A stretch of DNA of 64,000 bases from positions 1 to 64,000 of the forward strand of contig CAWHZY010000007.1 in assembly GCA_963833955.1 (NCBI GenBank), written 5' to 3'. Under the pieces are notes generated by a model. That model was not told the DNA's origin. It searched no databases and worked only from the letters and a program-made list of their open reading frames with translations. The DNA is from Roseiarcus sp963833955 (GTDB taxonomy: Bacteria > Pseudomonadota > Alphaproteobacteria > Rhizobiales > Beijerinckiaceae). How positions within the stretch are numbered: the first letter of the stretch is position 1; the number at the start of each line of letters is the position of its first letter. Made by a program: the position numbers and the translations under genes. Shown in pieces: positions 9,311 to 17,954 of this stretch.

Positions 9311-10772
9311 GCCTTGCGCCTCGCGCCAACGGCGCGCGCGACCGCGCCGTTGGCGAAGATCGCGTTCGGGCGCTGGGCGTGCTCGGCGACCACCTCTTCG
9401 AGCGGCCGCACCTCGTCGACATGGCCGCCGAGCGCCGCGTAATCGTCGAGGCGCAAGGTGAATTCGATCGGCGCGACGATCGCGGGCGTCGGCACGTAGC
9501 CGAAGGAGTTCTCCGGCAAGAGCGTGACGTCGACCATGAAAGTGATGCCGCCGCCGGGCCAGACGGTGACCGGCGCGCCGCCTGCGGTCACGGTCGTCAG
9601 CGCCTGGCGCACCGAACGCGTGAGCCGAACCGGATTCTCCGTCACGCCGGCGCGCAGCGAGCCGCCGGCGCCCGCCATGAACAGCACCGAGCAGAGCGCC
9701 GGCTCGCAATTCTCGCTGATGCGCTCGACCGATTCGCGCAAGGTCTCCGGCAGCTCCGCCTGGATCGGGCGCAGATCCTCGTCGAGGCGATAGAAGGCGT
9801 GCTGCTCGCCGGTGGTCGAGACCATCAGCATCGTCATGCCAGGCCGCGCCACCTTCGGATTGAAGCCGGCGACGATCTCGAGCGGATCGGAGACATTCGT
9901 TCCGCCCCAGCCGGTTCCGGGCTCGGCGACGTGGAAATAGCGGCCGGGCGTCGAGCGGCGGCCTTTCATCTTGATGCCGGTGTCGCGCATGCCGAGCAGC
10001 TTGCCGGCCTGATGCTCGGACAAGACGCCGGTGATGTGGTCGTCGACCACCACCACCTCGTCGACCTTGTCGCCCCATTGCTTGGCGAACATGCCGATCG
10101 TCGCCGAGCCGCAGCCGACGCGCATGCGCTCCTCAAGCTTGCCGTTGACGATCGGCGCCTTGCCGGCCTGCACGATCACGCTCGCGCCGCCGTCAACGAC
10201 AAGCTCCACGGCTTGCCGTTGCAGAGATCGAGCAGCGTCTCGCAGGTGACGCGGCCCTCTTTCTTGCCGCCGTGGGTGAGGTGATTGACGCCGCCGAGCG
10301 AGAGCATCTGCGAGCCATATTCGCCGGTCGTCACATGGCCGACCGGCTCGCCCTCGGCGCGCACGATTGCGCATTCGGCGCCGAGATGGCGGTCGGTGTC
10401 GATTTTCAGCTTGACGCCGCAATAGCTGTAGATGCCCTCGGTGACGACCGTCACCATGTCGACGCCATCGACCTTGGAGGAGACGATGAAGGGCGCGGGC
10501 TTGTAGTCGGGATAGGTGGTGCCGGCGCCGACGGCGGTGACGAGCGGACCGGGTCGCCGGAGGATGTCGCCGCTCCAGGCGGCCTCGGCATTGACGAAAG
10601 GCACGACCTTGCCGCCTTCGCTCAACGTCCGGTCGAGCAGCACATGCGGATCGACCCGCACCAATTGGCCATCGCGGTTCGCGTAGCGGTCGCAGGCGCC
10701 CGTCATGCCCGGCCGGATGTAGCAAAGGACCGGACAGGCGTCGCAGCGGATCTTGTCGTCGGCCTCGGTCAT
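9307..10772 (-). CDS. 6-hydroxynicotinate reductase-like iron-sulfur flavoprotein
   Basis: About 488 residues. In E. barkeri this enzyme reduces 6-hydroxynicotinate to 1,4,5,6-tetrahydro-6-oxonicotinate and contains covalently bound flavin plus [2Fe-2S] and [4Fe-4S] clusters. The N-terminus (MTEADDKIRC) contains a cluster-type Cys motif CDACPVLCYIRPGMTGACD at about residues 10-28. Further landmarks are GTTYPDYKPAPFIV, EGIYSYCGVKLKIDTDRH, CETLLDLCN, then after a frame break near 10205 ERMRVGCGSATIGMFAKQW, GRYFHVAEPGTGWGGTNV, LFMAGAGGSLRAGVTENP and GGAPVTVWPGGGITFMVDV. The stretch GSAT resembles the Thr-flavin acceptor of ApbE substrates but lacks the upstream Asp. The start overlaps the stop of the molybdenum enzyme (ATGA). 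Confidence 0.88.
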
Positions 10773-13532
10773 GCTTGCGTTCTGGCGGCTGCGAGGATCG
10801 CCTGGCGCACGCGGTCCGGGGTCGCGGGCGCGCGGTGGATTCGCACGCCGGTCGCGTGATGGATGGCGTTGAAGATCGCCGGCGCCGTCGGAATCAACGC
10901 CTGCTCGCCGATGCCCTTGGCGCCGAACGGGCCGACCGAGGAGCCGTCCTCGATCAGGATGCACTCGACCGGCGGCATGTCGCCGATCGTGGGGATCAGA
11001 TAGTCGTGCAGGTTCTCGCCCTTGCCGGGGAAGAACTCCTCCATCAGCGCGAGGCCGAGGCCCTGCGCCGCGCCGCCCTCGATCTGGCCTTCGACCAGCG
11101 TCGGATTGATCGCGCGGCCAACGTCGTGCGCGCAGACGAGGCGCAGGACTCTGACACGGCCCAGCTCCATATCGACTTCGATTTCCGCCATATGCGCGCC
11201 GGAGCCGAACACGGCGTAAGGATCGCCCTGCCCGTTCTCGTCGAGCGGCGTGGTCGGCGGATCGAAGGTCTCGACGACCTCCACCACGAAGCCAGCGGCA
11301 TTGAGGGCTAAGGCCGCAAGCTCAATGCGCCGCTCGCCGGCGGAATCCGCGATGACGACTGAGCCGGTCTCGAAACGGAGCTTCGCGTCCTCGCCGACGT
11401 TGGCGAGACGCAGGAGTTCGCGCCTCATCGCGCGCGCCGCGAGAGCGGCCGCGTTGCCCGACACGAAGGTCTGCCGCGAGGCGGAGGTCTTGCCGCAGTC
11501 CGGCGTCATGTCGGTGTCCGCCGACACGAGATCGATCTGGTCGATCGGCGCGCCAAGCGCGTCGGCGCAAATCTGCGCGATGACCGTGTTCGAGCCCTGA
11601 CCGATATCGACCGCGCCCTGGAACAGAGCGAAGCGGCCGTTGGGCTTGAGGCCGAGGCGCATCGTCGAGGGATTCGACATCGAGGTGTTGCCGCAACCGT
11701 ACCACATGCCGGCGACGCCGACGCCGCGCCTGAAGGGGCCTCGAGCCTCGGCGTTGTGCCGCTCCGCCGCGGCGCGCGCCTCAATCCAATGAGGGCGCAA
11801 AGCCTCGAGACACGCTTTGAAGCCCATGCCGTCCGCGAAGATCTGGCCGGTGACAGTCGGCTCGCCCGCGCCAAGCGCGTTGAGGATGCGGAACTCGAGC
11901 GGGTCGATATTCAGGCGAAGCGCGAGTTCGTCGTAGAGTTGCTCTTGCGCGATCGCGCTCTGCGGCACGCCGAAGCCGCGAAAGGCGCCGGCGGGCACGA
12001 GATGCGTATGGATCGCCCGCGCCACCGCCCGGTAGTGCGGCATGCGATAGGGGCCGGAGGCGTGCACCGGCACGCGGTTGGCGACCGTCGGGCCCCAGGA
12101 GGCGTAGGCGCCGGTGTTGAAATCGGCGGAAAAATCCATCGCCACGAGACGCCCGTCGCGCATCGCGCCGATCTTTGCGACCATGCGCGCCGGATGGCGC
12201 TTGGTCGTCGTCATGATCAATTCGCGGCGCGAATAGACCATGCGGACGGGACGATCGAGCAGCCAGGCGGCGACCGCGATGAAGGGCTGAATCGACAGAT
12301 CGAGCTTCGCGCCAAACCCGCCGCCGACCGCCGTCGGGATGATCCGCACCTGCTCCGGCGCGATGCCCAGGATCTTCGCAACGTCGTCGCGATCCATATA
12401 GGGCGCCTGCGTGCAGGCCTGGACCTCGATGCGGTCGCCGACGCGGCGCGCAAAGCCCGCCTCAGGCTCGATATAGGCGTGCTCGACAAAGCCTGTCTCG
12501 AAGACGCCTTCGACCACGATATCCGCCGCAGCGAGGCCCGCGACGACATCGCCGCGCGCCACCCGTCCGGTCGTCAGGATGTTAAGAGCGCGGTGCGGAT
12601 GAATGCGTTCGGCGTCTTCATCGAGCGCCTCTTCGAGGGTCGTGAGCGCGGGCCGCGGGCTCCAGGTCACAGGAAACGTCGCAAGGTCGAGATCGCGCAT
12701 CGTCTCGCTGTCGCCGACCACCAGCGCGATGGCCTCGCCGCGAAAGCGCGCGACGCTGTCCGCGAGCACGGGTTGGTCCGCGAAAGGGGCGATCACGCCA
12801 TAGCAGTTCGCGCCGGGGACATCGCTTAGCAGTGAAGACGGCGACGATTCCGGGATGAGCGCGTTGAAACGCCTCGAAGTCGCCGAGAACGAACGAGGCA
12901 TGCGCATGAGGCGATCGGACCACGCGCGCCGTCAGCGCCTCGGCCGGCCATTCGTCAGCGCCGAAAATTTCTGCGCCCGAGAGCTTGCGGGCGCCGTCGA
13001 GGCGGGGGATGCGCCGCCCAACTGCGGTCTCTCGAGGCAATTCCGCAACGTCGCGGGCGCCGAAGCGGCGCGCCTCCTTCACGGCTTCGAGAATGGCTCG
13101 ATAGCCGGTGCAGCGGCACAGCACGCCCGCGAGAGCGTTCTGGATCGCCTCTTCGCTGGGCCGGGCCTCCCGCCGCAGCAACCCGACCGCGCAGGTGAGG
13201 ACGCCTGGCGTGCAAACGCCGCATTGCGCGGCGCCATGCGCGTGCAAGGCGGCGCGCAATTGCGCAACGATCGCCTCGTCGTCACTCAGGCCTTCGATCG
13301 TCTCGATCGAACGCCCTCCCGTCTGCCCAACGGCGGTCAGACAAGCGCAAACCGCCTCGCCGTCGATCAGCACGGTGCAGGCTCCGCAATCGCCGGCGTC
13401 GCAGCCGACCTTGACGCCCGTCAGGCCACATTGCTCGCGCAGAACATGACTGAGGCGTTCGAGCGGGGAACCGGAAAGGCGCGCCGGTTTTCCGTTGAGG
13501 GTCAACGAGACGCCGGGCGCGCGTTCGAGCAT
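10769..13532 (-). CDS. Molybdenum hydroxylase, fused [2Fe-2S] and molybdopterin subunits (nicotinate dehydrogenase-like)
   Basis: About 920 residues of the xanthine dehydrogenase family. Residues 1-150 are the 2Fe-2S subunit: GVKVGCDAGDCGACTVLIDG with the plant-type cluster, then CGVCTPG and GVLCRCTGYRAI for the second cluster. The frame runs straight into the molybdopterin part (VGRRIPRLDGARKLSG, PHAHASF), a break near 12810, then GGGFGAKLDLSIQPF, RHPARM, AFRGFGVPQS, VDIGQGSNTVIAQI, ADTDMTPDCGKTSASRQTF and the active-site Glu in GAKGIGEQALIP. It should hydroxylate an N-heterocycle next to the ring nitrogen, for example nicotinate to 6-hydroxynicotinate. Its ATG overlaps the stop of the FAD gene and its stop overlaps the reductase ATG, so the three are one transcriptional unit. 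Confidence 0.88.
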
Positions 13533-14380
13533 CAGACGACGCCTCCAGTCTGACGAAGCGCACAAGCGTCGATCGCTCGTCTCAGCAGCGTCAACGCGGC
13601 GTCACGCCGATAGTCCGCACTCGCGCGGATGTCGTCAATCGGCGACAGCTGCGCAAGGTCATCCGCCTCTATCAACCGTCCGAGGCTCGGACCCGCCGGC
13701 GCGCCAATCAGACGGCGCTCCGCTCGCCTCATCCGGCGGGCGAGCGCCGAGCAGGCGCCGATGGCGATCCGCGCGTCGCGCACAATCCCGTCGACGACGT
13801 CGAGCGCGACGGCGACCATCGCGATGGAAATCACGAGATAGCGCCGGGCCCCGAGTTTGAAGAAAGCCGACCGCATCGTCGAAGCGGGCAGCGGCGTTAT
13901 GATCGCAGTCATCACTTCGTCCGGCGCCAGTAAGGTGCTTCGAGCGCCGTTGATAAAGACATCGAGCGCGAGACGGCGCGTCCCGCGCCTGGAGACAAGC
14001 TCCACCTCGGCGTCGAGGATGAGCAGGGGCGGCGCCCCGTCGGCGGCAGGCGACGCATTGCAAAGATTTCCGGCGATCGTGCCTCGATTTTGGATCTGAA
14101 CGGCGCCAATGTCTCGCGCGGCGACCTTCAGCGCGTCGAAAGCGGGCGGCAGATCGGTCCGGGCGATATCGCTCCACGTCGTCGTCGCGCCGATACGCAC
14201 CCACCCGCCGTCCACGCTCACACCGCGGAGCGCGGGTATACTGGAAACGTCTACGTAATCCGCTTGCAAAGGACGCTCGCCCGCGCCGGGGTAAACGTCC
14301 GTCCCTCCAGCGATGATGCGGGCGCCGCTTTCGACCAGCAACCTCAGCGCGTCCGAGAGGTTGGAAGGTCGAGCATACAT
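13532..14380 (-). CDS. FAD-binding subunit of the molybdenum hydroxylase (CoxM/NdhF-like)
   Basis: 282 residues, intact. The FAD-binding motifs are ARIIAGGTDVYPGAG (about residues 20-34), the conserved QIQNRGTIAGNLCNASPAAD (about 95-114) and LALDVFINGARSTLLAPDE. C-terminal CO-dehydrogenase-flavoprotein domain follows. It passes electrons from the fused Mo/Fe-S subunit to an acceptor. First gene of the minus-strand cluster; the stop TGA at 13532-13534 overlaps the next ATG. The untranslated leader upstream holds a palindrome at 14405-14416 that may be its operator. Confidence 0.9.
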   Translation of the reverse strand: MYARPSNLSDALRLLVESGARIIAGGTDVYPGAGERPLQADYVDVSSIPALRGVSVDGGWVRIGATTTWSDIARTDLPPAFDALKVAARDIGAVQIQNRGTIAGNLCNASPAADGAPPLLILDAEVELVSRRGTRRLALDVFINGARSTLLAPDEVMTAIITPLPASTMRSAFFKLGARRYLVISIAMVAVALDVVDGIVRDARIAIGACSALARRMRRAERRLIGAPAGPSLGRLIEADDLAQLSPIDDIRASADYRRDAALTLLRRAIDACALRQTGGVV

Positions 14381-14404
14381 GCGAGCAGCTCACGCGTTCG
14401 GATG

Positions 14405-14416
14405 TTTGTATGCAAA
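14405..14416. promoter_or_regulatory. Imperfect palindrome TTTGTATGCAAA before the FAD-subunit gene
   Basis: The 12-base near-palindrome (TTTG..CAAA arms) sits 25 bases upstream of the ATG at 14380. It resembles GntR-type operators of the TTGTATACAA style, and a half-like TTTGTATG recurs near 14549. The binding protein is unknown; the MarR gene at the far end of the cluster is another candidate ligand-responsive regulator. Confidence 0.3.
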
Positions 14417-14852
14417 TGATCGGGCGGAATCCGCGGCTTGTCAAGGACGATCCTTTTCGCGGCAAGGCAATTGTTCGTACGCGTCATCACGCGAACTGAA
14501 GCTTGGCTGGGCAAAGGGCGTTAGAGAGTGCGAAAGAGTACGGTGGGTTTGTATGAATGGCAGTCGTTCCCGACGAGCCAACCGTCGAAGGGGCTTCGGG
14601 GCGAGTTCTCCAAGCCTGCCAATGCGCGCGCGTAAGCTCTCTATGAGAAAGAGCGTCACGGCCTGTCACGCGACATGTTTCGGCTTCGCCGATGGGTAGT
14701 TCTGCCCATTGCGGACTTGGCTTGGCGGCTTCATCATGCGGGTGTTGCGGAACGCGCCAGGTTGTTCCGATCGTTCGAAGTATTTGATTCGATCCACAAG
14801 ATTATCTGCCCGGCAATGTGCCTGATGCAGTGAACAAGAATTGGAACTTATC
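14417..14852. other. Divergent intergenic region
   Basis: About 435 bp between the minus-strand catabolic operon and the plus-strand peptide cluster, expected to hold both promoters. Short open frames on each strand do not resemble known proteins. The last 25 bases lack a strong Shine-Dalgarno, with only GGAA about 8 bases before the ATG at 14853. Confidence 0.45.
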
Positions 14853-15113
14853 ATGTCCAGCTCACAATCAGTCAGCTCCCACAGTCATCGCAGCGCTACC
14901 CTGAAGCTTTCGCGTACCGGGGAGGGTCAGGTGCTCACGGCCACCCTGCCGGGGAAGTTCTCTCGCGAGGACTTCGCCAAGGTTGCCACCAGCGCCTATG
15001 ACCTGGTTAGCAAGTTGACCGGGCACCCCTGCTTGTCCGGCCCCATCAAATTCGTCGTGGATGACCCAGTCATCAGCGAAATCATGCAGGTCGAGTTGGA
15101 GCGGGCGGTCTGA
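14853..15113 (+). CDS. Candidate RiPP precursor peptide next to an MNIO enzyme
   Basis: 86 residues from the ATG at 14853 (an alternative TTG at 14841 adds four). The N-terminus is Ser/His-rich (MSSSQSVSSHSHRSA). A leader-like middle follows (KFSREDFAKVATSAYDLVSK), then LTGHPCLSGPIKFVVDDP and an acidic end VELERAV. Only one Cys (residue about 58) is present, unlike methanobactin or bufferin precursors. Small proteins of this size beside DUF692 genes are commonly annotated as putative modified peptides. The TGA at 15111-15113 precedes the enzyme gene by about 40 bases. It could instead be a non-modified accessory protein. No signal peptide is visible. Confidence 0.6.
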   Translation: MSSSQSVSSHSHRSATLKLSRTGEGQVLTATLPGKFSREDFAKVATSAYDLVSKLTGHPCLSGPIKFVVDDPVISEIMQVELERAV

Positions 15114-15154
15114 CATACCGCCCCGGCGTAGGGGGGCGACAAATCGGCGGGCCG

Positions 15155-16060
15155 ATTGACCGCCCCCGCGTCGGGCTCCTCTACAACCCCACCAGTCCCG
15201 AGCTGGTCGCCTACGCTCCTGAGCTTGTCGAACATCTGTCCGTCATGCCGGATCGGCTCTGGTTCGATTTCGGCGGAGACGCAACGAGCGGGCGTTTCCA
15301 CCGTCTGCATGCCGCCATGGAGCAAGTGGCGGCCGATGCGTCTGGCCGCAGTCTGGCGGGCCACGGGCTCGGCCTGTCCCTTCCCAGCGCGATCCCGCTG
15401 GACGGGGGGATGGTGGCCGCGGTCGCCACCATGTCCCGCGATCTCGGCGGCTTCACCTGGTACAGCGAGCACCTGAACTTGTTCATCACGCCAAACGGCA
15501 GTGTACCGAACGCCCAGGCGGGACTCGGGCTGCCGGTGATGTACGACGAGGAGGCGTTCACCTTGATCGCGGCCAAGCTTGACGTTCTGGCCAAAGCGTT
15601 GGGCTGCCGCGTGCTCCTGGAGAATGGCAGCTTTTTCATGCCCGTGCCGGACCTTGACCTCACCGAGCCAGAGTTCCTGAATCGGCTCTTTCAGGAGGGC
15701 CGATGCGGCGTGCTGCTCGACCTCCATAACCTGCTCGTAAATGCGCGCAATGGCGGCATGGACCCGATGGCGTATATCGCAGAGCTCAACCTCGCCGCGG
15801 TCGAGGAAGTTCACCTCGCGGGTGGCGACAACGCGGCTGGCTTCTATATGGACAGCCATTCGACGCTGACCCCGGAGGTGGTGTGGGACATGGCCTACGC
15901 CACATTGCCGCGTTGCCCGAACCTGCGGGCGATCACCTTCGAGTACCAGGAATCCTATTTTGAGGATCTTGGTCTTCCGGCGCTCGCCGCTGAACTTGAG
16001 CGCATGCACCGGCTGGCGGATGCGTGCTGCGATCGCGAGGCGATTCAGGATGCTCGCTGA
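15155..16060 (+). CDS. DUF692 / MNIO multinuclear non-heme iron oxidase
   Basis: About 301 residues of the MbnB/TglH-type TIM-barrel family, which uses an iron cluster and O2 to rewrite residues of a precursor peptide. Motifs in order are VGLLYNP near the start, HGLGLSLPS, YSEHLNLF (about residues 103-110), LLENGSFF, LLDLHNLLVNARNGG, EVHLAGGDN, DSHSTLTPEVVWDM and ITFEYQESYF. Their His, Glu and Asp residues match metal-ligand positions of the family. The start is unresolved. Homology begins at about 15160, the only in-frame candidate is ATT at 15155, and a run of six G at 15131-15136 suggests an indel; the first ATG (15245) would delete a conserved strand. Its stop overlaps the partner gene by 11 bases. 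Confidence 0.85.
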   Translation: MDRPRVGLLYNPTSPELVAYAPELVEHLSVMPDRLWFDFGGDATSGRFHRLHAAMEQVAADASGRSLAGHGLGLSLPSAIPLDGGMVAAVATMSRDLGGFTWYSEHLNLFITPNGSVPNAQAGLGLPVMYDEEAFTLIAAKLDVLAKALGCRVLLENGSFFMPVPDLDLTEPEFLNRLFQEGRCGVLLDLHNLLVNARNGGMDPMAYIAELNLAAVEEVHLAGGDNAAGFYMDSHSTLTPEVVWDMAYATLPRCPNLRAITFEYQESYFEDLGLPALAAELERMHRLADACCDREAIQDAR

Positions 16061-16532
16061 TTTCCAGCAAGCCCTCGCCGACCTGACCGCATCCCCCGAG
16101 CTTTGCAACGCGGTCCGCCGAGATTCAGGGCTCCTGCCGCTCCGTTACGTGCTCAGCGAGCGGGAACGCGCACGGCTGCTGGCCATCGTGCGCCACCCTG
16201 GAATGGCGTGTGCCTGCACCGTATACCGGATGAACCGGCTGGCGCCGCTCGCCATGAACTTGCGCGGGACGCTGAAGGCGCTGGGCGCCGAGTTGCGACC
16301 GTTGCTCGCGCAGTACTGGCTTGATCACCCGCACGGCCGACCGCACTTTCTGTTGGAGTCCGATCAGTTCGTCAGCTGGCTCGCCTGCCGCCTCGACGCG
16401 GGCGCACAAATCCCCGCCGGAGCGCGAGAGCTCCTCACCGCCGAGGCCAAGTCGGTGCGGGCCGCACTACAGGTGAGTTACACGGAGATTCCGCTTCATC
16501 AGGAGTCGGCCCCGATCAACTCGGCCCTCTAG
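16050..16532 (+). CDS. MNIO partner protein, likely precursor-recognition subunit
   Basis: 160 residues from the ATG at 16050, overlapping the end of the MNIO gene, so the two are coupled. It begins MLADFQQALADLTASPELCN and continues LPLRYVLSERERARLLAIV, then a helical middle (LRGTLKALGAELRPLLAQYW) and FLLESDQFVSWLACRLDAG. The layout recalls the MbnC/TglI/DUF2063-type partners that bind the leader peptide and stabilise the MNIO enzyme, but sequence similarity to any named family cannot be confirmed by eye. Without DNA-binding motifs or membrane segments; probably cytosolic. Confidence 0.65.
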   Translation: MLADFQQALADLTASPELCNAVRRDSGLLPLRYVLSERERARLLAIVRHPGMACACTVYRMNRLAPLAMNLRGTLKALGAELRPLLAQYWLDHPHGRPHFLLESDQFVSWLACRLDAGAQIPAGARELLTAEAKSVRAALQVSYTEIPLHQESAPINSAL

Positions 16533-16991
16533 CACTGTCCTCCGCCCAAGCGAATTGCGCACCGCTACGCATTTTTTTGCGCGGCGCCTACAAATTCGAG
16601 CTATGATCGCCCCGGAGAAGACCAGCCGATCGGGAAGACAAGCGAGATGGAAATGTTGGTGCTCTTGTTGGTATTTGCTCATGATAAATAATCTTTTATT
16701 TTCAAATTTTTACAGATCTAGTTCGAGTCCCTCCGGGGCCCCGAGCAGGTATTCTAAGCGCTAATCAACGCGTAGCTCCGCCGCCGGTGAGTTTTGGCGC
16801 GGTTCGGCGCGCCTGAACGCTGGCGCTTGCGGCATCAACAGGTTTGAAATGCGACCTCGGCAAGCACGTCGTCCCGGCTGTCTCCGTCATGATTGGGCGT
16901 CCAGGCGCCTTTCGCGGTTCGCGCGCCGGCTCGAGTAGCCCGCCAAAGATTTTCCCGTTCCCCTCAAAATCCCTCCAACACGAGAGAAACC
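16533..16991. other. Intergenic region with an AT-rich stretch
   Basis: About 460 bp after the peptide cluster. From about 16680 to 16720 the sequence is markedly AT-rich for this genome and ends in a tRNA-3'-end-like fragment (16720-16747). No protein gene is recognised. The last part should hold the promoter of the SDR gene. Confidence 0.45.
16720..16747 (+). other. tRNA 3'-end-like fragment, possible att remnant
   Basis: The stretch contains a T-loop-like GTTCGAGTCCC followed by CTCCGGGGCC, as at the 3' end of a tRNA, but the upstream bases do not form the matching T-stem or the rest of a tRNA. Such fragments mark one end of integrated elements. No integrase gene is in the window, so this is weak evidence only. 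Confidence 0.25.
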
Positions 16992-17825
16992 ATGACCAAG
17001 ACCTGGCTCATTACTGGCTGTTCGACCGGCTTTGGTCGCTTGCTCGCCCAAGCGGCGCTCGATCGCGGCGATCAGGTCGTCGCCACCGCGCGCGACCCTT
17101 CCACGCTTTCGGACATGGCGAAGGCCTTTCCGAAGACCGCGCGAACAACCGCGCTCGATGTGACCAAAGCCGGCGCCCCCGAGAAGGCGGTGGCGTTGGC
17201 GATGGACGCTTTCGGCCGGCTCGACGTTCTCGTCAACAACGCCGGCTTCGGCTTCATCGGCGCGATCGAGGAGGCGACCCCGGACGAATACAGACCGATG
17301 TTTGAGACGAACATCATCGGCCTCCTGGAGATGACGCGCGCCGCCTTGCCGGCGCTACGAAAAACGGGCGCGGGCGGCCGGATCGTCAACATGTCGTCAG
17401 GCGCGGGCATCAAGGGCCTTCAGGGCTCAGGACACTACAACGCGACCAAGTTTGCGGTCGAAGGCATTTCGGAAGCCCTTGCCCAGGAAGTCGCGCCATT
17501 CGGCATCGCGGTCATCATCGTGGAGCCGGGCCCGTTCCGAACCGATTTCCTCGGCCGCTCGATCTCGGCCGCCAAGAAGGAGATGCCGGAATATGCAGGA
17601 ACCGCCGGCGTGTTTCGCACCTTCCGCGCCAACAACGACGGCAAGCAGGTTGGTGATCCGACCAAGGCTGTCAAAGTCATCCTGAAAGCGGTCAACTCGG
17701 AGAAGCCGCCGCTGCACATGCCGCTGGGCGCGCGCGCCTACGCTTTGGCGCGCATGAAGATTGCTGAGTTCACCCAGGACATCGACTCGTGGGAAGCGGT
17801 GGCGAAGGCGACCGACTACGAGTAA
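16992..17825 (+). CDS. Short-chain dehydrogenase/reductase
   Basis: 277 residues, intact. The classical SDR marks are the cofactor loop TGCSTGFGR (residues about 8-16), NNAGFGFIG, the catalytic Ser in NMSSGAGI and the YxxxK in HYNATKFAVEG. The ATG at 16992 follows GAGAAACC. The size and the G-F-G-R loop fit the oxidoreductase subgroup often annotated as SDR family with unknown substrate. It precedes selA by about 130 bp with no evident functional link. Confidence 0.88.
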   Translation: MTKTWLITGCSTGFGRLLAQAALDRGDQVVATARDPSTLSDMAKAFPKTARTTALDVTKAGAPEKAVALAMDAFGRLDVLVNNAGFGFIGAIEEATPDEYRPMFETNIIGLLEMTRAALPALRKTGAGGRIVNMSSGAGIKGLQGSGHYNATKFAVEGISEALAQEVAPFGIAVIIVEPGPFRTDFLGRSISAAKKEMPEYAGTAGVFRTFRANNDGKQVGDPTKAVKVILKAVNSEKPPLHMPLGARAYALARMKIAEFTQDIDSWEAVAKATDYE

Positions 17826-17954
17826 GGCGCTGACCGGCAGCAAGCGGGTGGGCGTCTGAAGCAACGTGGTTTCTGATGCGTTCTGCTCCATGATAAGGAG
17901 TGGCGCCGCTTTCAGATCGCGCGGCGGGCTTGCCAGGGCAAATGCGAGGGGACA

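Noticed and set aside
14853..16532. Methanobactin biosynthesis
   Set aside because: The enzyme is an MNIO, but the peptide lacks the paired cysteines of MbnA precursors and there is no mbnT/mbnP transport gene.
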